The notes below the pieces were generated by a model, which had not been told where the DNA came from, did not search any database, and saw nothing but the letters and a program-made list of their open reading frames with translations. A program made the position numbers and the translations under genes. A stretch of 16,846 nt of DNA from Clostridia bacterium (GTDB lineage Bacteria; Bacillota; Clostridia; Christensenellales; Aristaeellaceae): contig JAEDKS010000037.1 in NCBI GenBank assembly GCA_016295665.1, positions 1 to 16,846 of the forward strand, read 5' to 3'. Positions 1 to 8,534 of the stretch are shown here, piece by piece (the first letter of the stretch is position 1; each line of letters starts with the position of its first letter).

Positions 1-3000
1 AGTTCAGGTCGATATCGGGCACCTTGTCGCCCTTGAAGCCCAGGAACACCTCGAAGGGAATGTCGAAGCCGTCCTTGCTCAGGGGCCGACCGCACAGGGG
101 ACAGTCCTTGTCCGGCAAATCGACACCCACCTGATACAGGGACTTGTCCACGTCGAAGAAGCCCTTGCGGCAGTGGGTGCAGCGGTAATGGGGCGGCAGG
201 GCGTTCACCTCGGTGATGCCGCACATGCGCGCCACCAGGCTGGAGCCCACGCTGCCACGGCTGCCCACCAGGTAGCCGTCGGACTCGGACTTGCTCACCA
301 GCTTCTGGGCGATGCTGTACAGCGTGCAGTAGCCGAAGCCCACGATGGACTTCAGCTCCTTCTCCAGGCGCTTCACCACGATCTCGGGCAGCTCCTCGCC
401 GTACATCTCCTTCGCGGTGGCCCAGGTCATGTTCTGAATGTCGTCCGCCGCGTCCTCCCACACGGGCTGGAAGGTGTCGGCGCCGGTGGGGTGCTTGGGG
501 AACAGCCGCAGCTCCTCCACCTGCGCGGCGATCTTCTGCGGGTTGGTCACCACCACCTCGTAGGCCTTCTCCTCCCCCAGATAGCTGAACTCCTCCAGCA
601 TCTCGTCGGTGGTCTTGAAGTACAGGGGCGGCTGCCTGTCGCAGTCGTCGTAGCCCATGCCCGCCTGAATGATGGCGCGGTTGATGGCGTTGTGGGGATC
701 GAGGAAGTGCACGTCGCCCGTGGCGACCACGGGAATGCCCAGCTCCTCGCCCAGCTTCACGATGGTGCGGTTGAAGCTGCGCAGCTCCTCCTCGTCCTTC
801 GCCTGCCCGTCCCGGAGCATGAAGGCGTTGTTGCCGATGGGCTGAATCTCCAGATAGTCGTAGAACCGGGCCATTTTCCGCAGCTTGTCCCAGCTCTCCC
901 CCGCCACCACGGCGCGGAACAGCTCGCCGGCCTCGCAGGCGCTGCCCACGATGAGGCCGCCCCGGTGCTTCTGAATCTCGACGCGGGGCATGTGGGGACG
1001 GCGGCGGAAGTAGTCCAGATGGCTGATGGTGACCAGCTGATTGAGGTGCACCAGCCCCTCCTGGGATTTGGCCAGCAGAATGATATGGAAGCTCTCGCCG
1101 ATGGCGCCGCCGCGCAGGGCGTCGTTGAGCTCCCGGAGCGTGGTGATGCCCCGCTCCCCGGCCTCTTTAATCATGCGGTCGAGCACCTGGGCCGTGGCGA
1201 GAGCGTCATGCACAGCCCGGTGCGCGTTCTTCAGGCTGACGCCCAGGCTCTTGCACACCGCGCCCAGCTTGTGGCTCTTGAGGTTCGGGTACAGCTTCCG
1301 GGAGAAGGTCAGGGTGTCCAGCACCGGGGCCTCCCAGGCGATGCCCAGGCGCTTGAGCTCCGCCCGCAGCAGGGACGCGTCATAGGCGGCGTTGTGGGCC
1401 GCGATGGGCGCGTCGCCGATGAAGGCCATCAGCTTGGGCAGGGCGGTCTCGGCGGTCTCCTTGTCCGCCAGCATGGTGTCGTTGATGCCGGTGATCTCGG
1501 TGATGCGGGCCTTCAGCGGCTCCTTGGGGTTCACCATCAGCGACATGGAGTCCGCGATGGTGCCGCCCACCAGCTTCACCGCGCCGATCTCGATGATGCG
1601 GGCGGTGTTGGTGTTCAATCCCGTGGCCTCGAAGTCCAGCACCACGATCTCCTCGGTCAGCGCCCGGTCGGTAGCACCCTCCACGATCTCGGTCTCGTCG
1701 ATCAGGTAGCCCTCGCATCCGGGAATCAGCTTGATCTTCCCCTTCGCGGCCTTGAACGCCGCCGGGAAGGACTGCAGCACGCCGTGGTCGGTGATCGCCA
1801 CCGCCGGATGCCCCCACTTGATGGCCCGGGCGATGAGATCCGCCGCAGGGGTCATGGCGTCCATGTTGGACATGTTGGTGTGCATGTGCAGCTCCACCCG
1901 CTTCTCCTCCGCCGTGTCCTCCCGCTCGATCTTCTCCATGGGCACCAGGTCGCGCACGGAAATGGACAGCTCCCGGGCAAAGTTGTCGTACATGCACTCG
2001 CCCCGGAGCTTCACGTTCATGCCCACCTTGACCTGCGACACCTTGTCCATGACCGCCTTGCGCTCCTCGTCGGTGATGGGCGGAGGCGGCGGCGCGTCGT
2101 CCGCGTCCTTGCGGCGCCCGAACTGGTTCCGGCGGTACCGCAGGAAGGTCTTGCAGAGGATGGAGGAGGTGTAGTCCGTCACCGCGAAGGTCAGCAGCAG
2201 CATCTCGCCGCCCTTGAGCTCCTTGGTCTCCACCTTGAAGATGTCGCCCTGCACCACCACCAGCCCGGCGTCCGCCGCCAGCTCCTTCATCTCGATGGGG
2301 CGGTCGGCGATGGCGCGGCCCAAAATCGCCTTGCCCAGGGCGTGGTCGGTCATCTCGGGAATCAGGGGATTCTTCGGCTTTGGCGGCACGGCGGCGCGCC
2401 GCTCCCGGGGCGCGGCGGGGGCGCGGCGCTCCTTCGGCTCCTTCGGCTTTTCCGGTGCCGATGGCGCCTCCGCCTGCGACCGGGCGGTCGCCCGCTGCGC
2501 CTGCTCCTGCGCATGGGCCTCCCGCAGCTGCTGCAGCCGCTTCTCCTGATCGCCGGACACGGTCAGCTCCACCTGCACGTCCACGGCGAAGATGTCCATC
2601 ACCGCCTGCCGCAGCCGGGCCCCCACGTTCTGCCGGCTCATGAACGCCAGCGAGAAGCTGTCCGGGAAGGTCAGGGTGATGCGGCTGCCGCTGACCCGCC
2701 AGTCGATGTCCTTCATCCAGGGCGAGGCGGCGGGGTAGTTGCGCTTCAGGAAGTCGGTCAGCACGGCCTTGTACTGCCCGATGTTCTGCAGAAAGTCCTC
2801 ACCGAGCCCCGGGCTGACCACCCGCAGCGCCAGCGGCTTCTGCGGAAAAAGCCGGCGGAGAAGCCGCTCCATTTTCAGGAACGTGTCCTCCTCCACCAGC
2901 ACCATGCTCTCAAAGGTGATGTACACCTTGTCCTGCGACCTCATGTAGACCACATGGGGCGATTTCAGCTGATCCCGCAGGGCGGGCAGCTCCCGGTAAA

Positions 3001-3028
3001 TCTGTTCCATCAGATCCTGATAGCTCAC
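1..3028 (-). CDS. polC: DNA polymerase III PolC-type alpha subunit, 3' part beyond the window edge
   Basis: This is the replicative DNA polymerase with built-in proofreading typical of Firmicutes. About 1009 codons are visible of a family length near 1430; the rest lies left of position 1. In order I see an N-terminal region, a charged Pro/Lys/Arg/Glu linker (about 192-220), an OB-type region, a PHP domain beginning VELHMHTNMSNMDAM (about 377), and a DEDD exonuclease inserted in the PHP domain. The exonuclease shows LDFEATG (about 463), AHNAAYD (about 542) and HRAVHDA (about 601). A Cys pair motif CTHC...CPLC follows near 948-970, and the window ends inside the palm motif PDIDLN, which carries the catalytic aspartates. 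I chose the GTG start at 3028 because GGAAGG lies 9 bases upstream and MSYQDLMEQ fits the family. It is the last visible gene of the frr-to-polC cluster, 69 bases after ispG. Confidence 0.97.
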   Translation of the reverse strand, partial: MSYQDLMEQIYRELPALRDQLKSPHVVYMRSQDKVYITFESMVLVEEDTFLKMERLLRRLFPQKPLALRVVSPGLGEDFLQNIGQYKAVLTDFLKRNYPAASPWMKDIDWRVSGSRITLTFPDSFSLAFMSRQNVGARLRQAVMDIFAVDVQVELTVSGDQEKRLQQLREAHAQEQAQRATARSQAEAPSAPEKPKEPKERRAPAAPRERRAAVPPKPKNPLIPEMTDHALGKAILGRAIADRPIEMKELAADAGLVVVQGDIFKVETKELKGGEMLLLTFAVTDYTSSILCKTFLRYRRNQFGRRKDADDAPPPPPITDEERKAVMDKVSQVKVGMNVKLRGECMYDNFARELSISVRDLVPMEKIEREDTAEEKRVELHMHTNMSNMDAMTPAADLIARAIKWGHPAVAITDHGVLQSFPAAFKAAKGKIKLIPGCEGYLIDETEIVEGATDRALTEEIVVLDFEATGLNTNTARIIEIGAVKLVGGTIADSMSLMVNPKEPLKARITEITGINDTMLADKETAETALPKLMAFIGDAPIAAHNAAYDASLLRAELKRLGIAWEAPVLDTLTFSRKLYPNLKSHKLGAVCKSLGVSLKNAHRAVHDALATAQVLDRMIKEAGERGITTLRELNDALRGGAIGESFHIILLAKSQEGLVHLNQLVTISHLDYFRRRPHMPRVEIQKHRGGLIVGSACEAGELFRAVVAGESWDKLRKMARFYDYLEIQPIGNNAFMLRDGQAKDEEELRSFNRTIVKLGEELGIPVVATGDVHFLDPHNAINRAIIQAGMGYDDCDRQPPLYFKTTDEMLEEFSYLGEEKAYEVVVTNPQKIAAQVEELRLFPKHPTGADTFQPVWEDAADDIQNMTWATAKEMYGEELPEIVVKRLEKELKSIVGFGYCTLYSIAQKLVSKSESDGYLVGSRGSVGSSLVARMCGITEVNALPPHYRCTHCRKGFFDVDKSLYQVGVDLPDKDCPLCGRPLSKDGFDIPFEVFLGFKGDKVPDIDLN

Positions 3029-3097
3029 GGTGCATCACCTTCCTTTTGTGCTCGTCCCGTCTCTGTCCGTGCTTCTTTTGTACAGGATGCGGGGGGG

Positions 3098-4168
3098 TCA
3101 CTGCCCCTCCGCCATGCGCCGGGCCGCGATCTCGCGCACCCGGGCGATGAGGGCACCCGCCAGGTCGCCCTCCACCTTCACCGGCGGCTCGCCCTTCACG
3201 AACAGGGCGCCCACGCCGTCGCCGCCCGCCATGCCCACGTCGGCCTCCCGGGCCTCGCCGGGGCCGTTGACCACGCAGCCCATCACCGCCACCGTCAGCG
3301 GCACGGTGATGTCCCGCAGCTCCTCCTCCACGCGCCGGGCGATGCCGGGCACGTCGATGCGGGTGCGTCCGCAGGTGGGGCACGCGATCAGCTGCACACC
3401 GTGCCGCCGGCGCACGCCCAGGGCCTCCAGAATGTCCCAGGCGGCCCTGGCCTCGGGCAGCGGGTCGCCGGAGAGGCTGACGCGGATCGTGTCGCCGATG
3501 CCCCGCGCCAGCAGCGCGCCGATGCCGATGGCGCTCTTGATGGTGCCCTGTCCGGGCAGCCCCGCCTCGGTCACGCCCACGTGCAGCGGGTAATCGCAGC
3601 GCTGCGCCGCCAGCTCGTAGGTGTCGATGGTCAGGCGCACGTCGCTGGCCTTCATGCTCAGCACGATGTCCTCAAACCCGGCCCGCTCCAGCATCCGCGC
3701 ATGGTTCAGCGCCGACTCCACCAGCCCCTCCGCCGTCACCCCGCCGTACTTCCGCAGGATGTCCTTCTCCACCGAGCCGCTGTTCACGCCGATACGGATC
3801 GGGATATGATGGGCCCGGGCGCAGTCCGCCACTGCCCGCACGTTGGCCTCACCGCCCACGTTGCCGGGGTTGAGGCGCAGCTTGCTGATGCCGTTCTCCG
3901 CCGAGAGAATCGCCAGGTGATGGTCGAAGTGGATGTCCGCCACCAGCGGCACCGGGGATTCGTCCACCAGCTGCCGCACCGCCCGGGCACACGCCTCGTT
4001 GTACACGCTCACCCGCACGATGTCGCAGCCGGCCTCCGCCAGCGCCCTGATCTGCGCGCCGGTGCGGGCCGCGTCCTCGGTGGGGGTGTTCGTCATGGAC
4101 TGCACCCAGATGGGGTTCCCCCCGCCAAGGGTCAGGGAGCCCAGGGTCACGGGACGGGTCTTTGCCAT
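3098..4168 (-). CDS. ispG: 4-hydroxy-3-methylbut-2-enyl diphosphate synthase (flavodoxin/ferredoxin)
   Basis: IspG (GcpE) carries out the penultimate step of the MEP isoprenoid pathway, reductively opening methylerythritol cyclodiphosphate to HMBPP with a [4Fe-4S] cluster. The 356-residue protein has the expected short bacterial form: an N-terminal TIM-barrel part (VQSMTNTPTED near 22, RIGVNSGS near 125) and a C-terminal cluster-binding part. The iron ligands are visible as CPTC (C263, C266) and GCVVNGPGE (C298, E305), the spacing expected for the family. The frame stays open upstream to 4402, but the ATG at 4168 is the start: GGAGG precedes it and MAKTRPVTLG matches the usual N-terminus. The gene lies 56 bases after the GNAT fragment and 69 bases before polC. 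dxr of the same pathway is in the same cluster. Confidence 0.97.
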   Translation of the reverse strand: MAKTRPVTLGSLTLGGGNPIWVQSMTNTPTEDAARTGAQIRALAEAGCDIVRVSVYNEACARAVRQLVDESPVPLVADIHFDHHLAILSAENGISKLRLNPGNVGGEANVRAVADCARAHHIPIRIGVNSGSVEKDILRKYGGVTAEGLVESALNHARMLERAGFEDIVLSMKASDVRLTIDTYELAAQRCDYPLHVGVTEAGLPGQGTIKSAIGIGALLARGIGDTIRVSLSGDPLPEARAAWDILEALGVRRRHGVQLIACPTCGRTRIDVPGIARRVEEELRDITVPLTVAVMGCVVNGPGEAREADVGMAGGDGVGALFVKGEPPVKVEGDLAGALIARVREIAARRMAEGQ

Positions 4169-4224
4169 GGTCTTTTCCTCCGCGTTTGTCCGATGTGTTG
4201 AGGGGATGGGCACGCTCGTCCCCC

Positions 4225-4452
4225 TCAGAAGGGCAGGTACCAGTACAGGGCCGTTTCGCCTTTGGCCTCCGGGAAGCCCCGGTTCACCATGCCGTTCGCG
4301 CCGCCCAGCACCATGCCCATGCGGGCGTAGAAGCGGCAGGCGGGCAGGTTGATGTCCTGGGTTTCCAGCCCCAGGCCGATCAGCCGCTTCTCCCGGGCCC
4401 ATGCTTCGGCGGCGCCGGGGCGGATTCGTCCCATTCGCAGCGCGGGCGTCAT
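4225..4452 (-). CDS. GNAT acetyltransferase C-terminal fragment (probable remnant)
   Basis: This is a 75-codon frame whose residues about 12-75 resemble the C-terminal half of GNAT N-acetyltransferases: AAEAWAREK, then LETQDINLPACRFYARMGMVLGG and a final ALYWYL. This pattern (ETQ.IN..ACRFY...GF.LGG...YL) is known from streptothricin-acetyltransferase-like GNATs. The N-terminal half, including most of the acetyl-CoA pyrophosphate loop (R/QxxGxG/A), is missing, so catalysis is unlikely. Its ATG overlaps the rseP stop codon as ATGA, so it may be translated by coupling. This gene is not part of the usual rseP-ispG neighbourhood. I infer a decayed acquired gene whose 5' end was lost when it joined the operon. 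A short functional protein is less likely but possible. Confidence 0.6.
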   Translation of the reverse strand: MTPALRMGRIRPGAAEAWAREKRLIGLGLETQDINLPACRFYARMGMVLGGANGMVNRGFPEAKGETALYWYLPF

Positions 4453-5519
4453 CTCAGCAGGTTCAGCACGTCCCGCCAGGTGAAGAAGATCATCACCCCG
4501 AACAGGAACACCATGCCGATCAGATGCACCAGCGCCTCCCGCTCCGGCTTCACGGGCTTGCGCCGGATGGCCTCCAGCAGCTGGAACAGGAACCGGGAGC
4601 CATCCAGCCCCGGTATGGGCAGCAGGTTCATGACGCCCAGGTTGATGGACAGCATCACCAGCGCGTTGACGAAGGCCTCAAAGCCGCCCGTCCGCACCTG
4701 CTGCGACACAGCGCTGACCGCGCCCACGATGCCGGAGGTGTTCTCCAGCCCCTCGCCGGTGGTCACCAGCTGCTTGAGCAGCCGCAGGATCATCGTGCTG
4801 GCGTACACGCAGTTGTCCCAGCTCGCCCGCACCGCTACAGGGAAGGACAGGCGCTGCAGCGTATAGGCGTAGCCGATGGACACGCCCATCAGGTACCGGC
4901 CCTCCTGCTCGTTCCACAGGGGTGTCACGTCCGTCTCCACGGTCTCGCCGCCCCGGTCGATGACCAGGTGCAGGGGCGCATCCCCGGCCCGGTAGCTGCC
5001 AATGGCCGCAAGCAGGGTGTCGGTGGTGCCGTCCAGCACGCTCTGTCCGTTCACCTCGACGATCACGTCCCCGGGCTCGATGCCCGCCTGCGCTGCCGGG
5101 CTTCCTGCGGCGACCTGCACCATGCTGGGCACGTCATCGGGCACCGCGCCCCCCGCCAGCATGAAGAACAGCACCATGACCACAAAGGCCAGGATGAAGT
5201 TCATGCCGGGGCCCATCAGCACCGTCAGCATCCGCTTCCACACGGGCTGCCGATGGTAGGCGCGGGGATCGTCCTGATGCTCGCCCTTCGCGTCGTCCTC
5301 GCCGTAGAAGGCGCAGAAGCCGCCCATGGGAATGGCGCGGATGGAGAAGCGGGTGCCGTGCTTCCGGCTCTGCCAGCTCACCAGCTTCGGCCCGAAGCCC
5401 ACCGCGAACTCTTGCACCTCGATGCCCGTCAGCCGGGCGGCCCAGAAATGTCCCGCCTCGTGGACGATGATGAGCACGCCCACCAGCAGGATGGCAATCA
5501 GCACATACAAAATCGACAT
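4449..5519 (-). CDS. rseP: Site-2 protease family intramembrane zinc metalloprotease
   Basis: This is an RseP/RasP-type membrane protease that cuts anti-sigma factors and leftover signal peptides within the membrane. The 356-residue protein has the zinc motif HEAGH at 20-24 in the first membrane segment and the second-half motif NLLPIPGLDG at 298-307, whose Asp is the third zinc ligand. Between them are a GPGMNFILA segment (103-111) starting another membrane helix and one PDZ domain (about 126-195, with SPAAQAGIEPGDVIVEVNGQ). A final hydrophobic helix ends the protein. Length and domain order are normal for Firmicutes. The start is supported by AAGGAG five bases upstream of the ATG. The gene begins 12 bases after the dxr stop and its own stop overlaps the next ATG. 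The substrate cannot be told from sequence. Confidence 0.95.
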   Translation of the reverse strand: MSILYVLIAILLVGVLIIVHEAGHFWAARLTGIEVQEFAVGFGPKLVSWQSRKHGTRFSIRAIPMGGFCAFYGEDDAKGEHQDDPRAYHRQPVWKRMLTVLMGPGMNFILAFVVMVLFFMLAGGAVPDDVPSMVQVAAGSPAAQAGIEPGDVIVEVNGQSVLDGTTDTLLAAIGSYRAGDAPLHLVIDRGGETVETDVTPLWNEQEGRYLMGVSIGYAYTLQRLSFPVAVRASWDNCVYASTMILRLLKQLVTTGEGLENTSGIVGAVSAVSQQVRTGGFEAFVNALVMLSINLGVMNLLPIPGLDGSRFLFQLLEAIRRKPVKPEREALVHLIGMVFLFGVMIFFTWRDVLNLLR

Positions 5520-5531
5520 AGCGCTCCTTAC

Positions 5532-6698
5532 TCAGTCCACTGCCGCGTCCCTGACCCGGGGCAGCAGCTCCGCCACCGCCCGGCGGGCCAGGCGGTCAGC
5601 CTCAAAGATGTCCTCCAGCGTATCCGCACGCATGGGCCCCAGCTTCTCCAGTGCGCCCTCCACCAGCGCCGTGATGGCGCCGAAGGGAATCTCGTCCCGC
5701 AGGAACGATGCCACCGCCGCCTCATTGGCGCCGTTGAGCACCGTGCAGGCCGCGCCGCCGGCGTTCAGGCACGCCACGCTCAGCCGCAGCGCCGGGAAGC
5801 GCTCCGGATCCGGGCGCTCGAATGTCAGCTGCCCCAGCTCGAACAGATCCAGCGCCCTGCCGCCCGTGGGCAGCCGCTCCGGGTAGGCCATGGCGTACTG
5901 AATGGGCACCCGCATGTCCGGCACTCCCAGCTGCGCGATGACCGCGCCGTCCTGGAACTCCACCGCCGAGTGGACGATGCTCTGGGGATGCACCACCACC
6001 TGAATCTTCTCCGGCGGCATGTCGAACAGCCACCGCGCCTCCATGATCTCCAGCGCCTTGTTGAACATGCTGGCGGAGTCGATGGTGATCTTGGCGCCCA
6101 TGTCCCAGTTGGGGTGCGCCAGGGCCTGCTGGCGGGTGGCGTGCTGCATCCGCTCCCGGCTCCAGGTGCGGAACGGGCCGCCGCTGGCGGTCAGCAACAG
6201 CCGGGTGGGCACGTTGCCCCGGGCCCCCTCCAGACACTGGAAGATGGCGCTGTGCTCCGAGTCCACCGGCAGAATGGGCTTGCCAATGCGCCGGGCCGCG
6301 TCCATCACCAGATGACCGCCCGTCACCAGCGCCTCCTTGTTCGCCAGCAGCACCTGCCGCCCCGCCGCCAGCGCGTCCATCACGCTCTGCAGTCCGGCGA
6401 TACCCACCACGCTGACGAGCACCTCGTCACAGGGCACCTGACTGGCGGCGACGCGCAGCGCCTCCTCGCCCATGACCCACTCGCAGAAGCGCACGTCCTC
6501 CGGAATCTCCTCCGGGGGCACCGGCGTCACCAGGCCCGCCATGCGCGGGCGGAAGGCGCGCACCTGCTCAAAGAGCAGCGACGCGTTCCGGTTGGCAGTC
6601 AGGGCCTCCACCCGGTAGCGCTCCGGGTGCAGCCGCACCAGCGACAGCGCCTGGGTGCCAATGGAGCCGGTGGAGCCGAGGATGGACAGGGTCGTCAT
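5532..6698 (-). CDS. dxr: 1-deoxy-D-xylulose-5-phosphate reductoisomerase
   Basis: Dxr (IspC) converts DXP to methylerythritol phosphate with NADPH, the first committed step of the MEP pathway and the target of fosmidomycin. The 388-residue protein shows the NADPH loop GSTGSIG (8-14), LANKEALV (118-125), and the metal-binding PVDSEH (144-149). It also has LTASGGPF (169-176) and the substrate-loop region HPNWDMGAKITIDSASMFNK followed by ALEIMEA, which carries the third metal-ligand glutamate. Nothing is missing relative to the family. AAGGAGG lies nine bases before the ATG. It sits between cdsA and rseP, the normal Firmicutes order, and shares the pathway with ispG downstream. Confidence 0.97.
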   Translation of the reverse strand: MTTLSILGSTGSIGTQALSLVRLHPERYRVEALTANRNASLLFEQVRAFRPRMAGLVTPVPPEEIPEDVRFCEWVMGEEALRVAASQVPCDEVLVSVVGIAGLQSVMDALAAGRQVLLANKEALVTGGHLVMDAARRIGKPILPVDSEHSAIFQCLEGARGNVPTRLLLTASGGPFRTWSRERMQHATRQQALAHPNWDMGAKITIDSASMFNKALEIMEARWLFDMPPEKIQVVVHPQSIVHSAVEFQDGAVIAQLGVPDMRVPIQYAMAYPERLPTGGRALDLFELGQLTFERPDPERFPALRLSVACLNAGGAACTVLNGANEAAVASFLRDEIPFGAITALVEGALEKLGPMRADTLEDIFEADRLARRAVAELLPRVRDAAVD

Positions 6699-6747
6699 GG
6701 CATTTGCCTCCTTGGGATGCGTGGAATCATTCGTGTTCCGGGAGCCG

Positions 6748-7572
6748 TCACAGGCCCATGCCCATCATGCGCACGCAGAACACCACCACCGCCATGAACA
6801 GAATGCTGTCCAGACGGTCGAGCATGCCGCCGTGGCCCGGGAACAGGTTGGAGAAGTCCTTGATGCCGCAGTGGCGCTTGACCAGCGAGGCGAACAGGTC
6901 GCCCACCTGGCTGGCGGCGCCGCCCAGCAGGCCCACGATCAGGTACGTCCACCAGTGGGGCAGCTTCGCGGCAATCTCCGGGCCACACAGGGAATGGGCC
7001 ACCAGCCCCACCACAATCGCCGCCAGCAGCGACCCGCCCAGGCCGCCAAGGGCACCGGCGATGGTCTTGTTGGGGCTGACCGCCGGGCAGAACTTGGGGC
7101 CCCGGATGGCGCTGCCCACGAAGTAGGCCATGGTATCGCCCAGCACCGGCACCGTGATGACCAGGAACAGCAGCACCCGCTGCAGCTCCATGGGCTGCAC
7201 GAAGGCCAGGAACACGATGCACAGCCCCGGCAGCAGCACCGAGAACAGGGGCAGCACGCTCATCAGCGCGTCCTCCAGGCGGGGCTGAGGCCGGAAGATG
7301 ATATGCGTCATGGTCAGCAGGCAGGACACCGCCAGAATGACCACGATCACCCGCTCCCCCAGCCAGGCCGTCAGCGGCACGCTCAGCACCAGCGCCAGCC
7401 AGGTGGGCCAGGCCACCGGCCTGTGCCCGGCAACGGACAGGGCCTTGTATTCTTCATGGACCGCGAAGCAGATGCACAGCATCGCCGCCAGCCCCACCGC
7501 CACCCCGCCGAAGCAAAGGATGATGATCGCCGCCGCGGACAGAATGCAGCCCGTGATAATCCTCTGTGTCAT
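6748..7572 (-). CDS. cdsA: Phosphatidate cytidylyltransferase (CDP-diglyceride synthase)
   Basis: CdsA makes CDP-diacylglycerol from phosphatidic acid and CTP in the membrane, feeding all phospholipid synthesis. The 274-residue protein is strongly hydrophobic with about seven or eight membrane segments. It carries the full family signature at about 229-255: S-L-V-K-R...G-I-K-D-F-S-N-L...P-G-H-G-G-M-L-D-R-L-D. Before it are GDTMAYFVG (145-153) and SPNKTIAGALGG (166-177), also conserved. The ATG at 7572 gives a normal length. A GC-poor gap of 98 bases separates it from uppS upstream, and 49 bases separate it from dxr downstream. The gap may hold a weak internal promoter. Confidence 0.95.
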   Translation of the reverse strand: MTQRIITGCILSAAAIIILCFGGVAVGLAAMLCICFAVHEEYKALSVAGHRPVAWPTWLALVLSVPLTAWLGERVIVVILAVSCLLTMTHIIFRPQPRLEDALMSVLPLFSVLLPGLCIVFLAFVQPMELQRVLLFLVITVPVLGDTMAYFVGSAIRGPKFCPAVSPNKTIAGALGGLGGSLLAAIVVGLVAHSLCGPEIAAKLPHWWTYLIVGLLGGAASQVGDLFASLVKRHCGIKDFSNLFPGHGGMLDRLDSILFMAVVVFCVRMMGMGL

Positions 7573-7625
7573 GGTTCAACCGCCTTTCCTCCGGAAGCCC
7601 GGCTTCCTTCGTCTGTGACCCCTAC

Positions 7626-7631
7626 AGTATA
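7626..7631 (-). promoter_or_regulatory. Possible weak -10 box ahead of cdsA
   Basis: In the unusually AT-rich 98-base gap between uppS and cdsA the minus strand reads TATACT within CATATACTG. No recognisable -35 box lies 16-18 bases upstream. It could give the downstream half of the cluster its own transcript, but the evidence is only the hexamer and the local base composition. Confidence 0.2.
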
Positions 7632-7670
7632 TGCGCCGAAAATGAACTGATTATGTAGCCGGCCCCGCGC

Positions 7671-8459
7671 TCAGCCCAGCCGTCCGCCGAAGCGCCGCTC
7701 CCGGCTGCCGTAGGCGCTGAGCGCCTCGTCGTAGCAGCGCACGTCGAAGTCGGGCCAGAGCGTCCTGGGGAACAGGAACTCCGCATAGGCGCACTGCCAG
7801 AGCAGGAAGTTGCTCAGCCGCATTTCGCCGCTGGTGCGGATGAGCAGATCCACATCCGGCTGGCCCCGGGTGTACAGGTGCGCCGCCACGGTCTGCTCCG
7901 TGATGGCCTCCGGGGACAGCTCCCCCGCTGCCACGTCCCGGGCGATCTCCCGGGCGGCCCGGGTCAGCTCGTTCCGCCCGCCGTAGTTGAGGGCGATGTT
8001 CAGCTGCAGCCCCGTGTTGCCCTCGGTGCGGGCCTCCGCCTGCAGCAGCACCTCCCGCTGGGCCGCGGGCAGGCCGCCCTTGTCCCCGAGGATGCGGATG
8101 CGTACGTTGCGGGCCTCCAGCTCGTCGATCTCCGAGGCGAAGAAGTCCAGCACCAGCTGCATCAGCGCCGCCACCTCCTCCGGGGAGCGCGACCAGTTCT
8201 CCGTGGAGAAGGCGTAGATGGACAGCACGCCGATACCCAGGTCACTGGTGTGGCGGATGATCTCCCGCAGCGCCTCCGTGCCCCGGCGGTGGCCCTGCGC
8301 CACGCCCAGTCCCTTCTTCTTGGCCCAGCGCCCGTTGCCGTCCATGATGATCGCCACATGTCCCGGCAATCGCTCAAACTCCGCACGGGCCATGGGCTCA
8401 TAGCCCTTGCGGCGCCCGCCTCCCGTGCGCAGGTTCCGGTCAAACAGCCTCTTCAGCAT
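7671..8459 (-). CDS. uppS: Isoprenyl transferase (undecaprenyl diphosphate synthase family)
   Basis: UppS condenses isopentenyl diphosphate units onto farnesyl diphosphate in cis to build the C55 carrier lipid for cell-wall synthesis. The 262-residue protein has the diphosphate-binding motif HVAIIMDGNGRWA (34-46, catalytic Asp at 40), LSIYAFSTENWSR, and the C-terminal block RTSGEMRLSNFLLWQCAYAEF typical of cis-prenyltransferases. The start at 8459 adds a basic leader of about 30 residues. An alternative ATG at 8393 (MARAEFERLP) gives a length nearer the shortest family members, but AGGA just upstream supports 8459. It consumes isoprenoid units made by the MEP enzymes encoded downstream. A strong hairpin lies between it and the preceding small gene. 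Confidence 0.96.
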   Translation of the reverse strand: MLKRLFDRNLRTGGGRRKGYEPMARAEFERLPGHVAIIMDGNGRWAKKKGLGVAQGHRRGTEALREIIRHTSDLGIGVLSIYAFSTENWSRSPEEVAALMQLVLDFFASEIDELEARNVRIRILGDKGGLPAAQREVLLQAEARTEGNTGLQLNIALNYGGRNELTRAAREIARDVAAGELSPEAITEQTVAAHLYTRGQPDVDLLIRTSGEMRLSNFLLWQCAYAEFLFPRTLWPDFDVRCYDEALSAYGSRERRFGGRLG

Positions 8460-8486
8460 TTCCTGCTTTTTCCTCCCGGTAAAGTT

Positions 8487-8527
8487 CGGCGGGCCCCTCT
8501 GTCTGATTCGTCCAGAGGAGCCCGCCG
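8487..8527 (-). terminator. Strong intergenic hairpin upstream of uppS
   Basis: An inverted repeat has outer arms CGGCGGGC (8487-8494) and GCCCGCCG (8520-8527) and inner arms CCTCTG (8496-8501) and CAGAGG (8513-8518). One mismatch separates the arms, and the loop is about 11 bases. It lies between the small gene ending at 8535 and the uppS start at 8459. No T-run follows on either strand, so full Rho-independent termination is doubtful. Attenuation or an mRNA-processing or stability element fits equally well. Confidence 0.45.
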
Positions 8528-8534
8528 GCAGATG

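Noticed and set aside
173..4201. Very long plus-strand open frame of 1342 codons opposite polC and ispG
   Set aside because: Its His/Gln/Leu/Gly-rich composition is the typical antisense shadow of GC-rich genes, and the minus strand carries clear PolC and IspG motifs.
4169..4402. N-terminal extension of IspG
   Set aside because: This stretch overlaps the GNAT fragment in another frame, has no family similarity, and a good ribosome binding site precedes the ATG at 4168.
4401..6797. Plus-strand open frame of 798 codons opposite rseP and dxr
   Set aside because: Same antisense low-complexity composition, no family motif, and complete known genes on the other strand.
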